The position numbers and the translations under genes are program-made. 64,000 nt of DNA from Rhodococcus sp. UNC23MFCrub1.1. GTDB taxonomy: Bacteria; Actinomycetota; Actinomycetes; Mycobacteriales; Mycobacteriaceae. The stretch covers positions 1 to 64,000 of the forward strand of contig NZ_JMLQ01000008.1 in assembly GCF_000686025.1 (NCBI RefSeq). Direction: 5' to 3'. This document shows, in pieces, positions 52,057-61,574 of this stretch (positions are counted from its first letter, which is position 1; every line of letters begins with the position of its first letter). The notes under the pieces were generated by a model. It was not told the origin of the DNA, ran no database searches, and worked only from the letters and a program-made list of their open reading frames with translations.

Positions 52057-52746
52057 ATGCTGACCGCCGCCCTGTACGGCATCGGCACGGCGCTTCCCCT
52101 GGTGATCGGTGCGGCGATCGGGCTGCGGTGGACACTGCCGAAACGGGTGTTGGCCGGTCTCATGGCCTTCGGTGCCGGGACGATGATCGCCGCCGTGTCG
52201 TCGGAACTGTTCGAGCCGGCGTTCCGTCAGGCCGGCATCCTCGTCGCGGGCGCGGCGCTGTTCCTGGGCGCGGGTGTGTACGTCGTGGCCAGCCATCTGA
52301 TCGAGAACAAGCTCGGGCCCGCAGCGATCGGGTGGGCACTGATGCTCGGCACGATCCTCGACGGAGTCCCGGAGAACACCGCGCTGGGTGTCTCCCTGAC
52401 GTCCGGTGGCGGGCTGGTGCTGCTGGTGGCGGTCGCGGTGGGCAACGTTCCGGAGGCTGTCGGTGGTGCATCGTTGATGCGGGACCGACACGACTTCTCC
52501 GCGGCTCGGGCGATGACCCTGTGGACGGCCACGGCGGTCGTGCTCGTGGTGGTCACCGTACTGGGCCACCAGTTGTCCGACGCCGTCCCGGAGGTCGGCA
52601 TCTCGACGGTCCAAGCGTTCGCGGGCGGTGCCACTCTCGCCGTGCTCGCGGACTCCCTGATGCCCGAGGCCTACAAGGACGGCGGCTGGTGGGTGGGCAT
52701 GTCCACAGCGCTCGGCTTTCTCGTGGCGTTCGCACTCGGCGGGTAG
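52057..52746 (+). CDS. ZIP family metal transporter-like protein
   Basis: 229 residues, seven or eight hydrophobic helices. DGVPENTALGVSL and GNVPEAVGGASL carry the glycine/glutamate/proline features of ZIP helices IV and V; histidines of classical ZIPs are reduced, so the metal is uncertain. GTG-rich upstream region lacks homology; ATG 52057 is the natural start. Likely moves divalent metal ions. Confidence 0.78.
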   Translation: MLTAALYGIGTALPLVIGAAIGLRWTLPKRVLAGLMAFGAGTMIAAVSSELFEPAFRQAGILVAGAALFLGAGVYVVASHLIENKLGPAAIGWALMLGTILDGVPENTALGVSLTSGGGLVLLVAVAVGNVPEAVGGASLMRDRHDFSAARAMTLWTATAVVLVVVTVLGHQLSDAVPEVGISTVQAFAGGATLAVLADSLMPEAYKDGGWWVGMSTALGFLVAFALGG

Positions 52747-52854
52747 CTGTGACCGGGATCACTCTGCATGGACGTGCGCTTTCCGCGCCGGGCCTCGACT
52801 CACCTTTCAGAACGCGATGGTCACCCGCCGTCGCTCCGAACGAAAGGTTTCATC

Positions 52855-53025
52855 ATGGGAATCGTCGACAAGGCAAAGAACGCAGCAGAAGACGCCATCG
52901 GCAAGGCCAAGGAAGTTGTCGGTGACGCCACCAACAACAAGGACCTCGAGGCCGAGGGCAAGAAGGACCAGGGTTCGGCCGGCGTGAAGAAGGTCGGCGA
53001 GAACGTCAAGGACACCTTCAAGTAA
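52855..53025 (+). CDS. CsbD family stress-response protein
   Basis: 56 residues, highly charged and Lys/Asp/Ala-rich: GIVDKAKNAAEDAIGKAKEV, GDATNNKDLEAEGKKDQG, ending in DTFK. CsbD proteins are abundant general-stress proteins of unknown mechanism. The ATG is preceded by GAAAGG at 9 bases. No other start fits. Confidence 0.9.
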   Translation: MGIVDKAKNAAEDAIGKAKEVVGDATNNKDLEAEGKKDQGSAGVKKVGENVKDTFK

Positions 53026-53038
53026 GACTGCACCACTC

Positions 53039-53090
53039 CACACCCGGGCGGCGCCGGACCCTCAGCGGGTCCATCGCCGCCCGTGGTGTG
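53039..53090 (+). terminator. strong terminator after the CsbD gene
   Basis: CACACC-CGGGCGGCG (53039-53053) pairs with CGCCGCCCG-T-GGTGTG (53075-53090), with one bulged T, and an inner GGACCC/GGGTCC stem. It begins 14 bases after the stop codon. Confidence 0.8.
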
Positions 53091-53236
53091 TCCGGACACT
53101 GTCGGGTTCGACGCACACCTCGCTCGAACCGACCGAACGGACATGTTTCTTCCGCGGGTCCGCGGACCATCACTCCTTCGAGCATCCGCTCACTCGATCG
53201 CCGGCCAGGACCGGCGACATGGCGAAAGGCACCACC

Positions 53237-53500
53237 ATGACCGACACCACCACCCACGCACACACCGGACGTCGCCGTGCCGGAGGCTTCGTCTCGAAGC
53301 TGTCTCTCCTGATCGCGCTGCTCCTCACGATCGCACTGGTGATCTTCATCCTGCAGAACACCGTGCACACGACCATCAACTTCATCGGGTGGAACTTCGA
53401 TCTGGCACAGGGTGTCGCACTCCTCGGTGCCGCCGTCGTCGGTGCCGTCATCGCCTGGACCATCTCGGGCGCGGTCCGGGTCCGACGCGCCGTCAAGTAG
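53237..53500 (+). CDS. LapA-domain (DUF1049) membrane protein
   Basis: 87 residues, two hydrophobic helices. LLTIALVIFILQNTVHTTINFIGWNFDLAQGVALLGAAVVG in outline is the LapA/YciS pattern (ILQN, F.W.). The ATG at 53237 has AAAGG 8 bases upstream, better than ATG 53219. The role is unknown; related E. coli LapA takes part in lipopolysaccharide assembly, which this cell lacks. Confidence 0.85.
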   Translation: MTDTTTHAHTGRRRAGGFVSKLSLLIALLLTIALVIFILQNTVHTTINFIGWNFDLAQGVALLGAAVVGAVIAWTISGAVRVRRAVK

Positions 53501-53504
53501 CGCG

Positions 53505-55516
53505 TCACCGCGGCGATCGGACACCCTCTCGTAGGAGTTGTTCGATCGCCGCAGCGGGCATCGGGCGCGCCAGATGGAAGCCCTGTGCGAGGCGACCGCC
53601 GCATGCGCGATACGCCTCGGCCTGCTCGGCGGTCTCGATGCCTTCACCCACCACGTCCACTCCGAATGCAGTGCCCAACAACACGATCGCGGCCACGATG
53701 GCGTGTGGTCTCGCACCGGGTAGCGCGTTGACGTACGACCCGTCGATTTCGAGACAGTCGAAGATCGGATAACGGTCCAGATACGCGATGCTGCTGTGGC
53801 CGGTTCCCAGATCGTCGAGTGCGAACGACACCCCCATCGCGTGCAGCGCCTCGAGAGTGGTGGCCACGCGGGCGTTCTCCTTCACCCACACGGTCTCGGT
53901 GATCTCCAACCCGAGACGCGTCGCCGGCAGGCCGGTCGCGTCGAGAGTGCGTCGGACCGACTGCACGAAGTCCGGATCGTTGAGCTGGTGGGCGCTCACG
54001 TTCACGCGTACCGAGACGTCCTCGGGCCAGCGCACCGCATCCGTGCACGCGGTCTGCAGTGCCCACAGGCCGAGGTGTCCGACCACGCCGGTGCGCTCCG
54101 CCACCGCGACGAACTCACGAGGCGAGACGCTGCCGAGTGTCGGATGATCCCAGCGAGCCAGGGCCTCGGCGGCGACGACGGCGCCCGTCACGAGGTCGAC
54201 GATCGGCTGGTAGACGAGCCGCAGTTCGCCGTCCACGAGAGAACGTCGGAGGTCTGCGGCGAGTCGGAACACGCGATCGGCCTCGTAGCGATCGCGCACG
54301 TCGTACACGTCCGTGGTCCCGGGAGCCGTGCCCTTGGCGCGGTACATGGCCAGATCCGCGCGGCGCACCATCTCCTGCGCGGAGGGCACATCGTCACCGG
54401 CCACGGCGATTCCGATTCTCGCACTGAACGGGATGGGCTGATCGCTCTGCGGATCGACGGTGGCCAGCGCTGTCGAGACGCGCACCGCCCGGCTCCGCGC
54501 GTCGGCCTCGTCCACCACGTGGTCGCACACGACGAGAAATTCGTCGCCGCCCAGCCTCGCCACCGTGTCGCCGACCGCCACCGTGCGCTCGAGCTTGCGC
54601 GCCAAGGTGATCAGCGCCGCGTCTCCACTCACGTGTCCGAGGCTGTCGTTGACGGTCTTGCAGTCGTCCAGGTCGGCCAGCAGGACCGCGACGGTGGTCT
54701 CGCTGTCCGCGGCGCGAGCCACGGCCTCGTCGATACGTCGGTACGCGAGCGCTCGATTGGCCAGACCGGTGAGCGGATCGTGGAGTGATCGGTACCGCAG
54801 TTCGTTCTCGAGCTCGATACGCCGGATCGCCGCGACCAGGATGTCCGTGGCCGTCCGCAGGAACGTCACGTCCCGATCCGTGTACTCCCGCGGAGCCGCG
54901 CTGTGCACGGCCAGCACCCCGGGCCGAGGCGTGGAGTCGAACGGGACGCAGACGGTGCTGAGCAGTCCGCGCGAGCGCATCGTCGTGGTGTCGAATCGCG
55001 ACTCGGTCCGCGCGTCGGAACAGATGACCACCGTGCCGGAGGAGAGGGCGAGGCCCGGAGCCGAGCGGGTACCGGTTCCGAACACCTCGGGCCGCTCGCT
55101 CACCCCGCTGTAGGCGACGACGCGCAACGCGGTGCGGGTGTCGTCGAGGCGTGCGATCGACGCGCACTCCGTACCCATCAACGACGAGGCGGCGCTGGTC
55201 GTCGCGTCCAGAATGGTCGTCAGATCACCGTCGACCGCGAGCCGCCCCAACAGGCCGACAGCACTCTGCTCGCGAGCCCGGTGGGCGGCCGATTCCAGGA
55301 CGTCGGTGAGGGCGGCGCAGCGAGCAGACCGACGTCGGAGAAGAAGTTCGCCGTGGTCAGGCGGAGCACGGCGTCGAGTGACGGTGCGCCGACGAGCGCG
55401 AGGCCCGCCGGGTTCAAGTGGAGGATGCGGCCGTCCCGTGCGGACAGGGACACCAGCTCGGGCGCGTTCTCGAACACACCCGTCAGAAGGGCGGGGTCCA
55501 GGCCGTCGAGCGCCAC
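53505..55516 (-). pseudogene. PAS-GAF-GGDEF-EAL cyclic-di-GMP protein with a frameshift
   Basis: Makes or degrades c-di-GMP in principle. From GTG 55516 (GGAGG 6 bases before it) the first frame encodes a PAS domain (VFENAPELVSLSARDGRILHLNPAG). Near 55307-55322, after FFSDVGLLAA, the sense moves to another frame which continues ALTDVLESAAH, a GAF domain, RLGGDEFLVV (GGDEF intact) and EALARW with NVSAHQL and DDLGTGHSS. A one-base loss in a G/C-rich stretch explains it. The rest may still be translated from an internal start. Confidence 0.75.
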
Positions 55517-55637
55517 GAACCACCTCCGAAGTGGGAAACGACCGGCGTCTCCGGCCCGATTCACTCGGGTATCCAGAGAACGCCGGTCGACACCACTCGT
55601 TCGTCAGATCAGTGCTGCCGTCACCGGCAGCGCGTCG

Positions 55638-57053
55638 TCACTCCCCGCGCGGAGGAAGCTTCGCCTCGACGCCGCCACCGTTGTGCTCGGGGCCCGAGTC
55701 GGGATGACCCGCCGGCACGCGGTTGCGGAAACGAGCCGCCTCGCTGGGCTTCGACGACGAACCCCCGACGCGCTCGCCGCGGTACGGTCCGGGCTTCGGG
55801 GCCATCTTGCCGCCGGGGAAGGCGAGTCGAATGATGGTGCGCTGTACCGATCCCCACTGCTTCATCAAGGGGCCCGAGTTGTACGGAAGCTGGTAGCGCT
55901 CGCAGATGTCCTTGATCTTCGGCGCGACTTCCTTGTACCGGGTGCTGGGCATGTCCGGGTACAGGTGGTGCTCGACCTGGTAGCTGAGGTTGCCACTCAT
56001 CAGGTGGAACAGCGACGAGCCCTCGATGTTGGCCGCTCCGACGAGCTGGCGGACGTACCAGCCGCCGCGGGTCTCGTTCTCGGTCTCTTCCTTGCTGAAT
56101 GTGTACGCCTGGTCCGGGAAGTGACCGCAGAAGATGATGCCGTGCGACCACAGGTTGCGGATGATGTTGGCGACGAAGTCCGCCGTCACCGTGGCGACGA
56201 AGGTGCGTTCGATGCCGGCACCGTGCTTGTCCAGGACCTTGGCCACGGAGTTGGTCGCCTTCGACGAGCTCAGCGAGCGCAACCGCGCACCCAGCTTCGA
56301 CTTGCCGGCGCCCGAGACGCGTCCACCCGAGACGACCTGCACCGCGCCGTAGGCGAGCGCACTGACCGCGGGCCAGCCGATGTAGTCCTTGACGATCTGA
56401 CGGCGCGCCTTGGTCCCGATACCGCGCAGATCGGTGAGCAGGTCCTTCATGGGCTTCTCGCCCTTGCGGATGGCCTCGATGTCGAGGTCGTGGAGCGCGA
56501 CGCCCCACTCGAAGAAGGCCATCAGCAGCAGGTTGTAGAACGGCTGCGCGAGGTAGACGGGCGACCACGGCTGGTTCGGGTCGATCCGCATGATCTCGTA
56601 GCCGAGATCCTTGTCCTTGCCGCGGATGTTGGTGTACGTGTGGTGCACGTAGTTGTGCGAGTGCTTCCAGGCCTCGGCGGTGGACGCGGTGTCCCAGTCC
56701 CACACCGACGAGTGGATGTCCGGATCGTTCATCCAGTCCCACTGGCCGTGCATGACGTTGTGGCCGATCTCCATGTTCTCGAGAATCTTGGCCACACCCA
56801 GGCAGGCCGTTCCGGCCACCCAGGCGGTGCGGCTCTTGGAGCCGAAGAGGATCACGCGCCCCGCGACAGCGAGCTGGCGCTGCGCCGCGATGACCGTGGT
56901 GATGTAGTTGCGATCGCGCTCACCGAGGTCGGCGTAGACCTCGTCGTGAATGGCGTCGAATTCCTTGGCAAGCTGTTCGATGGTCTCTTCGCTGAGATGT
57001 GCGAGCGGACTCTCGATGGACACTTCGGTCTTTTTCCCGGTGTCGATACTCAT
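55638..57053 (-). CDS. desA3: acyl-CoA delta-9 fatty acid desaturase (DesA3-like)
   Basis: 471 residues. The three histidine boxes are GHNVMHGQ (His98, His102), HSHNYVHH (131-138) and QVEHH; together they hold the di-iron centre. Inserts a cis double bond in stearoyl- or palmitoyl-CoA at the membrane. The C-terminal 70 residues are basic and Pro/Gly-rich. It lies 38 bp downstream of its predicted electron donor, the same pair as Rv3229c-Rv3230c. Confidence 0.92.
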   Translation of the reverse strand: MSIDTGKKTEVSIESPLAHLSEETIEQLAKEFDAIHDEVYADLGERDRNYITTVIAAQRQLAVAGRVILFGSKSRTAWVAGTACLGVAKILENMEIGHNVMHGQWDWMNDPDIHSSVWDWDTASTAEAWKHSHNYVHHTYTNIRGKDKDLGYEIMRIDPNQPWSPVYLAQPFYNLLLMAFFEWGVALHDLDIEAIRKGEKPMKDLLTDLRGIGTKARRQIVKDYIGWPAVSALAYGAVQVVSGGRVSGAGKSKLGARLRSLSSSKATNSVAKVLDKHGAGIERTFVATVTADFVANIIRNLWSHGIIFCGHFPDQAYTFSKEETENETRGGWYVRQLVGAANIEGSSLFHLMSGNLSYQVEHHLYPDMPSTRYKEVAPKIKDICERYQLPYNSGPLMKQWGSVQRTIIRLAFPGGKMAPKPGPYRGERVGGSSSKPSEAARFRNRVPAGHPDSGPEHNGGGVEAKLPPRGE

Positions 57054-57091
57054 GACGAACCCTCCCTGTTACCGCATGTGAATCGGTCTCG

Positions 57092-58189
57092 TCAGAGATC
57101 GATTTCGATATCTCCCTCGGCGGTGTTCACGCAGATGCGTACCGCCTGCCCCGTAGGCTCGGAGACTTCCCCATTACGTAGATCTCTCAAACGTCCCTTC
57201 TTCAGGGTTCCGGTGCAGGTGTGGCAGATGCCGATCCTGCAACCGAACTTGAGATCCAGCCCCGCTTCCTCCCCGGCCGCGAGAATGGGTGTGCCTCCGT
57301 CGCATTCGACGTCGGTGTCGCTACGGATGAAGCGGACAGTGCCGCCTTCTCCTTCTTCGTCACCGCCACCGATGACGGGTTGGAAACTTTCGTAGTGGAA
57401 TTTCTCCGGGTCACCCTCAGATTTCCAGTAGTCGCGCAGATCGTCCAACAGGTCGCCTGGACCGGAGCAGAATGCCTCGCGCTCACGCCAGTCGGGGCAC
57501 AACTCGTCCAGATCGGTGGCTTTCATCCGACCTCGCTCCTCGGTCACCCGAAGGTCGAGACGCAGCGACGAGTGCTTGCGATCGAGGCGCTCGAGGGTCT
57601 CGGAGAACATCGTCTGGTCGCGACTGTGCACGGAGTGGATGACCACGACGTCGTGCATGGCGTCGAGGTGGTCGAGTTCGCGCAACATGCTCATGATCGG
57701 CGTGATGCCACTGCCCGCGCTGATGTAGAGCAGTTTGGCGGGCACGGGATCGGGGAGGGTGAAGACTCCCTCGATCTCGCTCAGTCGCACGATGTCGCCC
57801 GGCTTGATGCCCTGCACCAGGTACGGGGACACCGTGCCCTCGGGAACCAGCTTGGGGCTGACGGAGATCAGGCCGTGGTCGCCGTGCGGGTCGGAGGTGA
57901 TCGAGTAGGCGCGCCAGTGATAGCGGCCGTCGATGACCACGCCCAGTCGGAGGTACTGGCCGGGCTGGTGCCCACCCCAATCGTACCCGGGCCTGATGAA
58001 CACCGACACCGCGTCGGTGCCTTCCCTCTCGACCCGGTCGACCTTCCCGCGGAGCTCCTGGGTGGTCCACAACGGATTGATCATCTCGAAGTAGTCGTCC
58101 GGCCTCAGCGGGTTCGACAGATGTTTGAATGCCTTGAGCATGGTTCGGCGGAGTACCGAAACCTGGGGTCGTGCGCCGCGTTCTGCCAC
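57092..58189 (-). CDS. ferredoxin reductase-type electron donor for the desaturase (Rv3230c-like)
   Basis: 365 residues: a FAD domain (HWRAYSITSDP in the flavin site), an NAD(P) domain (YISAGSGITPIMSMLREL, AFCSGPGDLLDDL) and a C-terminal plant-type [2Fe-2S] ferredoxin with GCRIGICHTCTG and a fourth Cys in VRICVN. It delivers electrons from NAD(P)H to the desaturase. GTG 58189 is supported by TAGCGT (plus-strand 58197-58202) ending 7 bases upstream: a leaderless start. Confidence 0.92.
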   Translation of the reverse strand: MAERGARPQVSVLRRTMLKAFKHLSNPLRPDDYFEMINPLWTTQELRGKVDRVEREGTDAVSVFIRPGYDWGGHQPGQYLRLGVVIDGRYHWRAYSITSDPHGDHGLISVSPKLVPEGTVSPYLVQGIKPGDIVRLSEIEGVFTLPDPVPAKLLYISAGSGITPIMSMLRELDHLDAMHDVVVIHSVHSRDQTMFSETLERLDRKHSSLRLDLRVTEERGRMKATDLDELCPDWREREAFCSGPGDLLDDLRDYWKSEGDPEKFHYESFQPVIGGGDEEGEGGTVRFIRSDTDVECDGGTPILAAGEEAGLDLKFGCRIGICHTCTGTLKKGRLRDLRNGEVSEPTGQAVRICVNTAEGDIEIDL

Positions 58190-58367
58190 AGGTCACACGC
58201 TATCGTCACGGCGCGGATCCGCGTCCGTAAACGGACGATTGTGGACAGAAACGAGTCCGTTTCGCTTCCGTCGTCTCGGTGGACGAAGATTCGTGTCCGA
58301 GGTTTGGATGCGAGCGTCCTGGTAGCCGCCCGACGGGCGGCGGACGTGCGACGACGAGGGGTGAACT

Positions 58368-59384
58368 GTGCCGATCGTGGACAACGCCGTGTACGTGCAC
58401 GGGGCGCGTACCGACGAGCCGGAGAGTCTGGATCGCACGTACGAGCTCCTGCGGGCGTGCGGCGGCATGGCGTGGATCGGGCTGTATCGTCCCGACAAAA
58501 CCGAGATCGACTCGGTGGCAACCGAATTCGGGCTGCACCGATTGGCGGTCGAGGATGCCGTCCAAGCGCACCAGCGGCCCAAGCTCGAACGCTACGGCGA
58601 TCAGTTGTTCGTCGTCCTGCACCCCGCGCGCTACATCGACGAGACCGAGAAGGTGGAGTTCGGCGAGCTCCACGTGTTCTGCGGTCCCGATTTCGTCGTC
58701 ACCATCCGCCATGCCGAGTCACCCGACCTGGGCGTGGTCCGTAAACGGCTCGAAGGTGCGCCGAAGCTGCTCGAACTGGGAACCGAGGCCGTGCTGTACG
58801 CGATCCTCGACCAGGTGGTCGACGAGTACGAACCGGTCGTCGCCGGTCTGGAGAACGACATCGACGAGATCGACGACCAGCTGTTCACCGGCGATCCCGA
58901 CGTCTCCCGTCGCATCTACGAGCTCTCCCGCGAGGTGATCGAGTTCCAGCGCGCGACCCACCCGCTGGTGTCGATGATCGAGGCCCTCGGCCGCGGATCG
59001 GAGAAGTACAACGTGGACATCGAGCTGCGGCGCAACTTGCGCGACGTGCTCGACCACGCGATCCGCATCACCGAGCGCGTCGACTCGTTCCGCGCCAATC
59101 TGCAGAACGCCCTGTCGGTGCACACCACCCTGGTGGGACAGCGGCAGAACGACGAGATGCGTGCGATGACCCAGGTGAGTCTGGAACAGAACGAGCAGGT
59201 CAAGCGGATCTCGTCCTGGGGCGCCATCCTCTTCGCGCCGACTCTCATCGCCGGCATCTACGGTATGAACTTCGAGCACATGCCGGAGCTGAGCTGGACG
59301 TTCGGCTATCCCGGAGCCGTCGGCGCGATGCTGCTCGCGTCGTGCGCGCTGTACATCGTGTTCCGGAGACAGAAGTGGCTCTAG
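58368..59384 (+). CDS. corA: CorA family magnesium/cobalt transporter
   Basis: 338 residues. A soluble N-terminal domain, long helices (VSRRIYELSREVIEFQRATHPL) and two C-terminal helices; the selectivity motif is YGMNFE, between the helices as required. Ends with the short basic C-terminus RRQKWL. GTG 58368 has GAGGGG upstream. Mg2+ is the usual substrate. Divergent from the reductase gene. Confidence 0.92.
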   Translation: MPIVDNAVYVHGARTDEPESLDRTYELLRACGGMAWIGLYRPDKTEIDSVATEFGLHRLAVEDAVQAHQRPKLERYGDQLFVVLHPARYIDETEKVEFGELHVFCGPDFVVTIRHAESPDLGVVRKRLEGAPKLLELGTEAVLYAILDQVVDEYEPVVAGLENDIDEIDDQLFTGDPDVSRRIYELSREVIEFQRATHPLVSMIEALGRGSEKYNVDIELRRNLRDVLDHAIRITERVDSFRANLQNALSVHTTLVGQRQNDEMRAMTQVSLEQNEQVKRISSWGAILFAPTLIAGIYGMNFEHMPELSWTFGYPGAVGAMLLASCALYIVFRRQKWL

Positions 59385-59395
59385 CCCCGTGCGGC

Positions 59396-60538
59396 TCAGC
59401 GCAGCCGGCCCGGCGCCAGGTCCTCCGCGGTGACGCCCCGGTCGGTCACGTCGGCCGGTAACGGCTCGCCGCGGACCAGCGCCGCACCGACGCGCGCCAG
59501 TGCCGCGCACGTCTGGATGCCGTACCCACCCTGACCCGCGCACCAGAAGAAGCCCTCCACGCTCGGGTCGAACCCCACCACCGGTGTGCGATCGGCGACG
59601 AAGGAGCGCAGACCGGCCCACGACGACCGGACACGGCGGCTCGTCACCACGGTCGCCTCCGTGATCTCGTCCAGGGCGCGGGCGATCTCGAGATCGTCCG
59701 GCTTCGCGTCACCGGGCGGGCACGGTGTCTCGTCGGCAGGGGAACAGAGCAGACGGACACCCTCCGGCTTGATGTAGAACGACTCGTCCATGTCGCTGAT
59801 CAGCGGGTGGTGGGTGTCGGCGATCTCGGGCGGCGCGTCCATCACGGCGATGGTGCGTCGTCGCGGCTGCAGGCCGATCCTCGGTACGACTGCGAGGTCG
59901 GCCATGTCGTCCGCCCAGGCACCCGCCGCGTTCACCACCACCGTGGCGACGAGAGTGTCGCCGGTCGAGAGATCGACCCGCCACTGCTCGCCGACGCGGT
60001 CGATCGCGACGACCCGTGCCCCGGTGCGAACGGTGCATCCGCGTCGGCGTGCTCCGCGCAGGAAGCCCTGGTGCAGCGCGTCGACGTCCATGTCGAGTGC
60101 GCCCGGTTCGACGATGGCCGCCTCGACTGCCGCAGGCCGCAGGAGGGGCGCCCGGTCCACCGCCTCGGCGGTCTCGAGCAGGCGGGCATCGGGAGACAGT
60201 GTCCGCAGAGTCGTGAACATCTCCGCGAGAGCGTCGCCCCGGCCCGGACGTGCGAACTGCACGAAGGGGCGCGGAGTCATGACCGTTCCGCGCACCATGT
60301 CCGGCGGGTCCACGAGGAAGGCCCTGCTCGCCGTCGTCAGGCCACGGATGACGTGGTTGCCGTAGGTCTCGAGGAACATCGCAGCCGAACGCCCGGTCGA
60401 GTGCATCGCCAGGGTCGACTCCCCTTCGAGGAGACACACGGTTCGATCGGACGAGAGTTCCCAGGCGAGCGAGGCACCCGCGATACCGCCGCCGATCACC
60501 AGTACGTCGAGGGCTCGAGAGGCAACATCGGTGGTCAT
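59396..60538 (-). CDS. FAD-dependent oxidoreductase (D-amino acid dehydrogenase/glycine oxidase-like)
   Basis: 380 residues. VLVIGGGIAGASLAWEL is the FAD-binding start, LLEGESTLAMHSTGRSAAMF the substrate-face segment, and VVNAAGAWADDMADL the DAO hallmark, with CAGQGGYGIQT near the C-terminus. The family oxidises amines or amino acids; the exact substrate is not evident. ATG 60538 chosen. It converges on corA 11 bp away. Confidence 0.87.
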   Translation of the reverse strand: MTTDVASRALDVLVIGGGIAGASLAWELSSDRTVCLLEGESTLAMHSTGRSAAMFLETYGNHVIRGLTTASRAFLVDPPDMVRGTVMTPRPFVQFARPGRGDALAEMFTTLRTLSPDARLLETAEAVDRAPLLRPAAVEAAIVEPGALDMDVDALHQGFLRGARRRGCTVRTGARVVAIDRVGEQWRVDLSTGDTLVATVVVNAAGAWADDMADLAVVPRIGLQPRRRTIAVMDAPPEIADTHHPLISDMDESFYIKPEGVRLLCSPADETPCPPGDAKPDDLEIARALDEITEATVVTSRRVRSSWAGLRSFVADRTPVVGFDPSVEGFFWCAGQGGYGIQTCAALARVGAALVRGEPLPADVTDRGVTAEDLAPGRLR

Positions 60539-60633
60539 GGCGGTCGAGGGTAGGCGGCCCGTGTGGAAATCGGGCGCCACGGGTACCCCGTCCCGCGCGC
60601 AACCGTGCGCGCACTCGAACATCGGGAGCCGTC

Positions 60634-61143
60634 ATGAACACAGCTGTCTGGATCGTCATCGCGGTCGTGGTGGTGTTGCTGCTCGTCGCCGTCGGCGTCG
60701 CACTGTCGAAGAAGGCGAAGCAGAAGCGCGTCGAGCAGGCCGGTGAGATCCGGGAGCGGGCCGCCGAGCGCAGCGCGGAGGTGGAGCGGTCGGAGGCGCT
60801 CGCGCAGAAGTCCGAGGCCGACGCCCGTCGTGCGCAGGCCGAGGCGGACGCCGCGGCAGCGGAGGCCCGCATCGCGCAGCAGCGCGCGCAGGAGCACCAG
60901 GGCACTGCCGCCACCGGGCGTGACGAACTGGACCGTGAGTGGGAGCGGGCGAACAAGCTGGACCCGACCGTCCACGACGACGGCACCCCGCGTCGACAGG
61001 ACGCGAACGCGGCACAGCAGAACCAGAATCCCGCAGACCGGAACGTCACGGACCGGAACGTCACGGACCGCACCACCGGTCTCGGACACGCCGACGCGCC
61101 TGTCGTCGGCCCGCACGACACTCCGGGACGCCACGAGCGCTGA
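60634..61143 (+). CDS. hypothetical membrane-anchored coiled-coil protein
   Basis: 169 residues: one N-terminal TM helix (residues about 4-24), then an Ala/Glu/Arg-rich helix with coiled-coil character (RERAAERSAEVERSEALAQ), then a polar tail with two DRNVT units. Seen in several actinobacteria with similar layout; no function can be named. It converges on the vsr gene, leaving 2 bp between stops. Confidence 0.7.
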   Translation: MNTAVWIVIAVVVVLLLVAVGVALSKKAKQKRVEQAGEIRERAAERSAEVERSEALAQKSEADARRAQAEADAAAAEARIAQQRAQEHQGTAATGRDELDREWERANKLDPTVHDDGTPRRQDANAAQQNQNPADRNVTDRNVTDRTTGLGHADAPVVGPHDTPGRHER

Positions 61144-61145
61144 CG

Positions 61146-61574
61146 TCAGTCGCCGGGGCGCACTGCCTCGGTGACCCGCTCCGCTGCCACGGCTGGATCC
61201 TCGTGCTCCCAGATACGCACGACGGTCCAGCCGGCCTCGTCCAGTCGACGATCCGTGTCGCGATCCCGAGCGACGTTGGCAGCCAACTTGTCCGCCCACC
61301 ACTGAGCGTTGTTGCGCGGGTGGGTGGCGTGCTCCGGGCAGCTGTGCCAGAAGCATCCGTCGACGTACACCGCGACTCGGCGACGCGGGAACACCACGTC
61401 GGCCCGTCGTCGCATGCCCTTCAGCGGGGCCTTGTCGACGAAGTACCGCAGTCCCGCTCGGTGCAGTTCCTTCCGCAGGGCCACCTCGGGCTTGGTGTCA
61501 CGCCGCTTCTGTTTCTTGAACCGGGCACTGGTCGCGGCGTCCGTCGGCGGCGTCGCCCGAGCGTCGGGCGTCAT
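61146..61574 (-). CDS. vsr: very short patch repair endonuclease (Vsr)
   Basis: 142 residues. Nicks T:G mismatches formed by deamination of 5-methylcytosine. DTKPEVALRKELHRAGLRYF, RADVVFPRRRVAVYVDGCFWHSCPEH hold the catalytic Asp and His, and the C-terminus reads VVRIWEHE. It is the third gene of an operon after a C5-methyltransferase and a putative nuclease, ATGA overlap with the latter. Confidence 0.92.
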   Translation of the reverse strand: MTPDARATPPTDAATSARFKKQKRRDTKPEVALRKELHRAGLRYFVDKAPLKGMRRRADVVFPRRRVAVYVDGCFWHSCPEHATHPRNNAQWWADKLAANVARDRDTDRRLDEAGWTVVRIWEHEDPAVAAERVTEAVRPGD

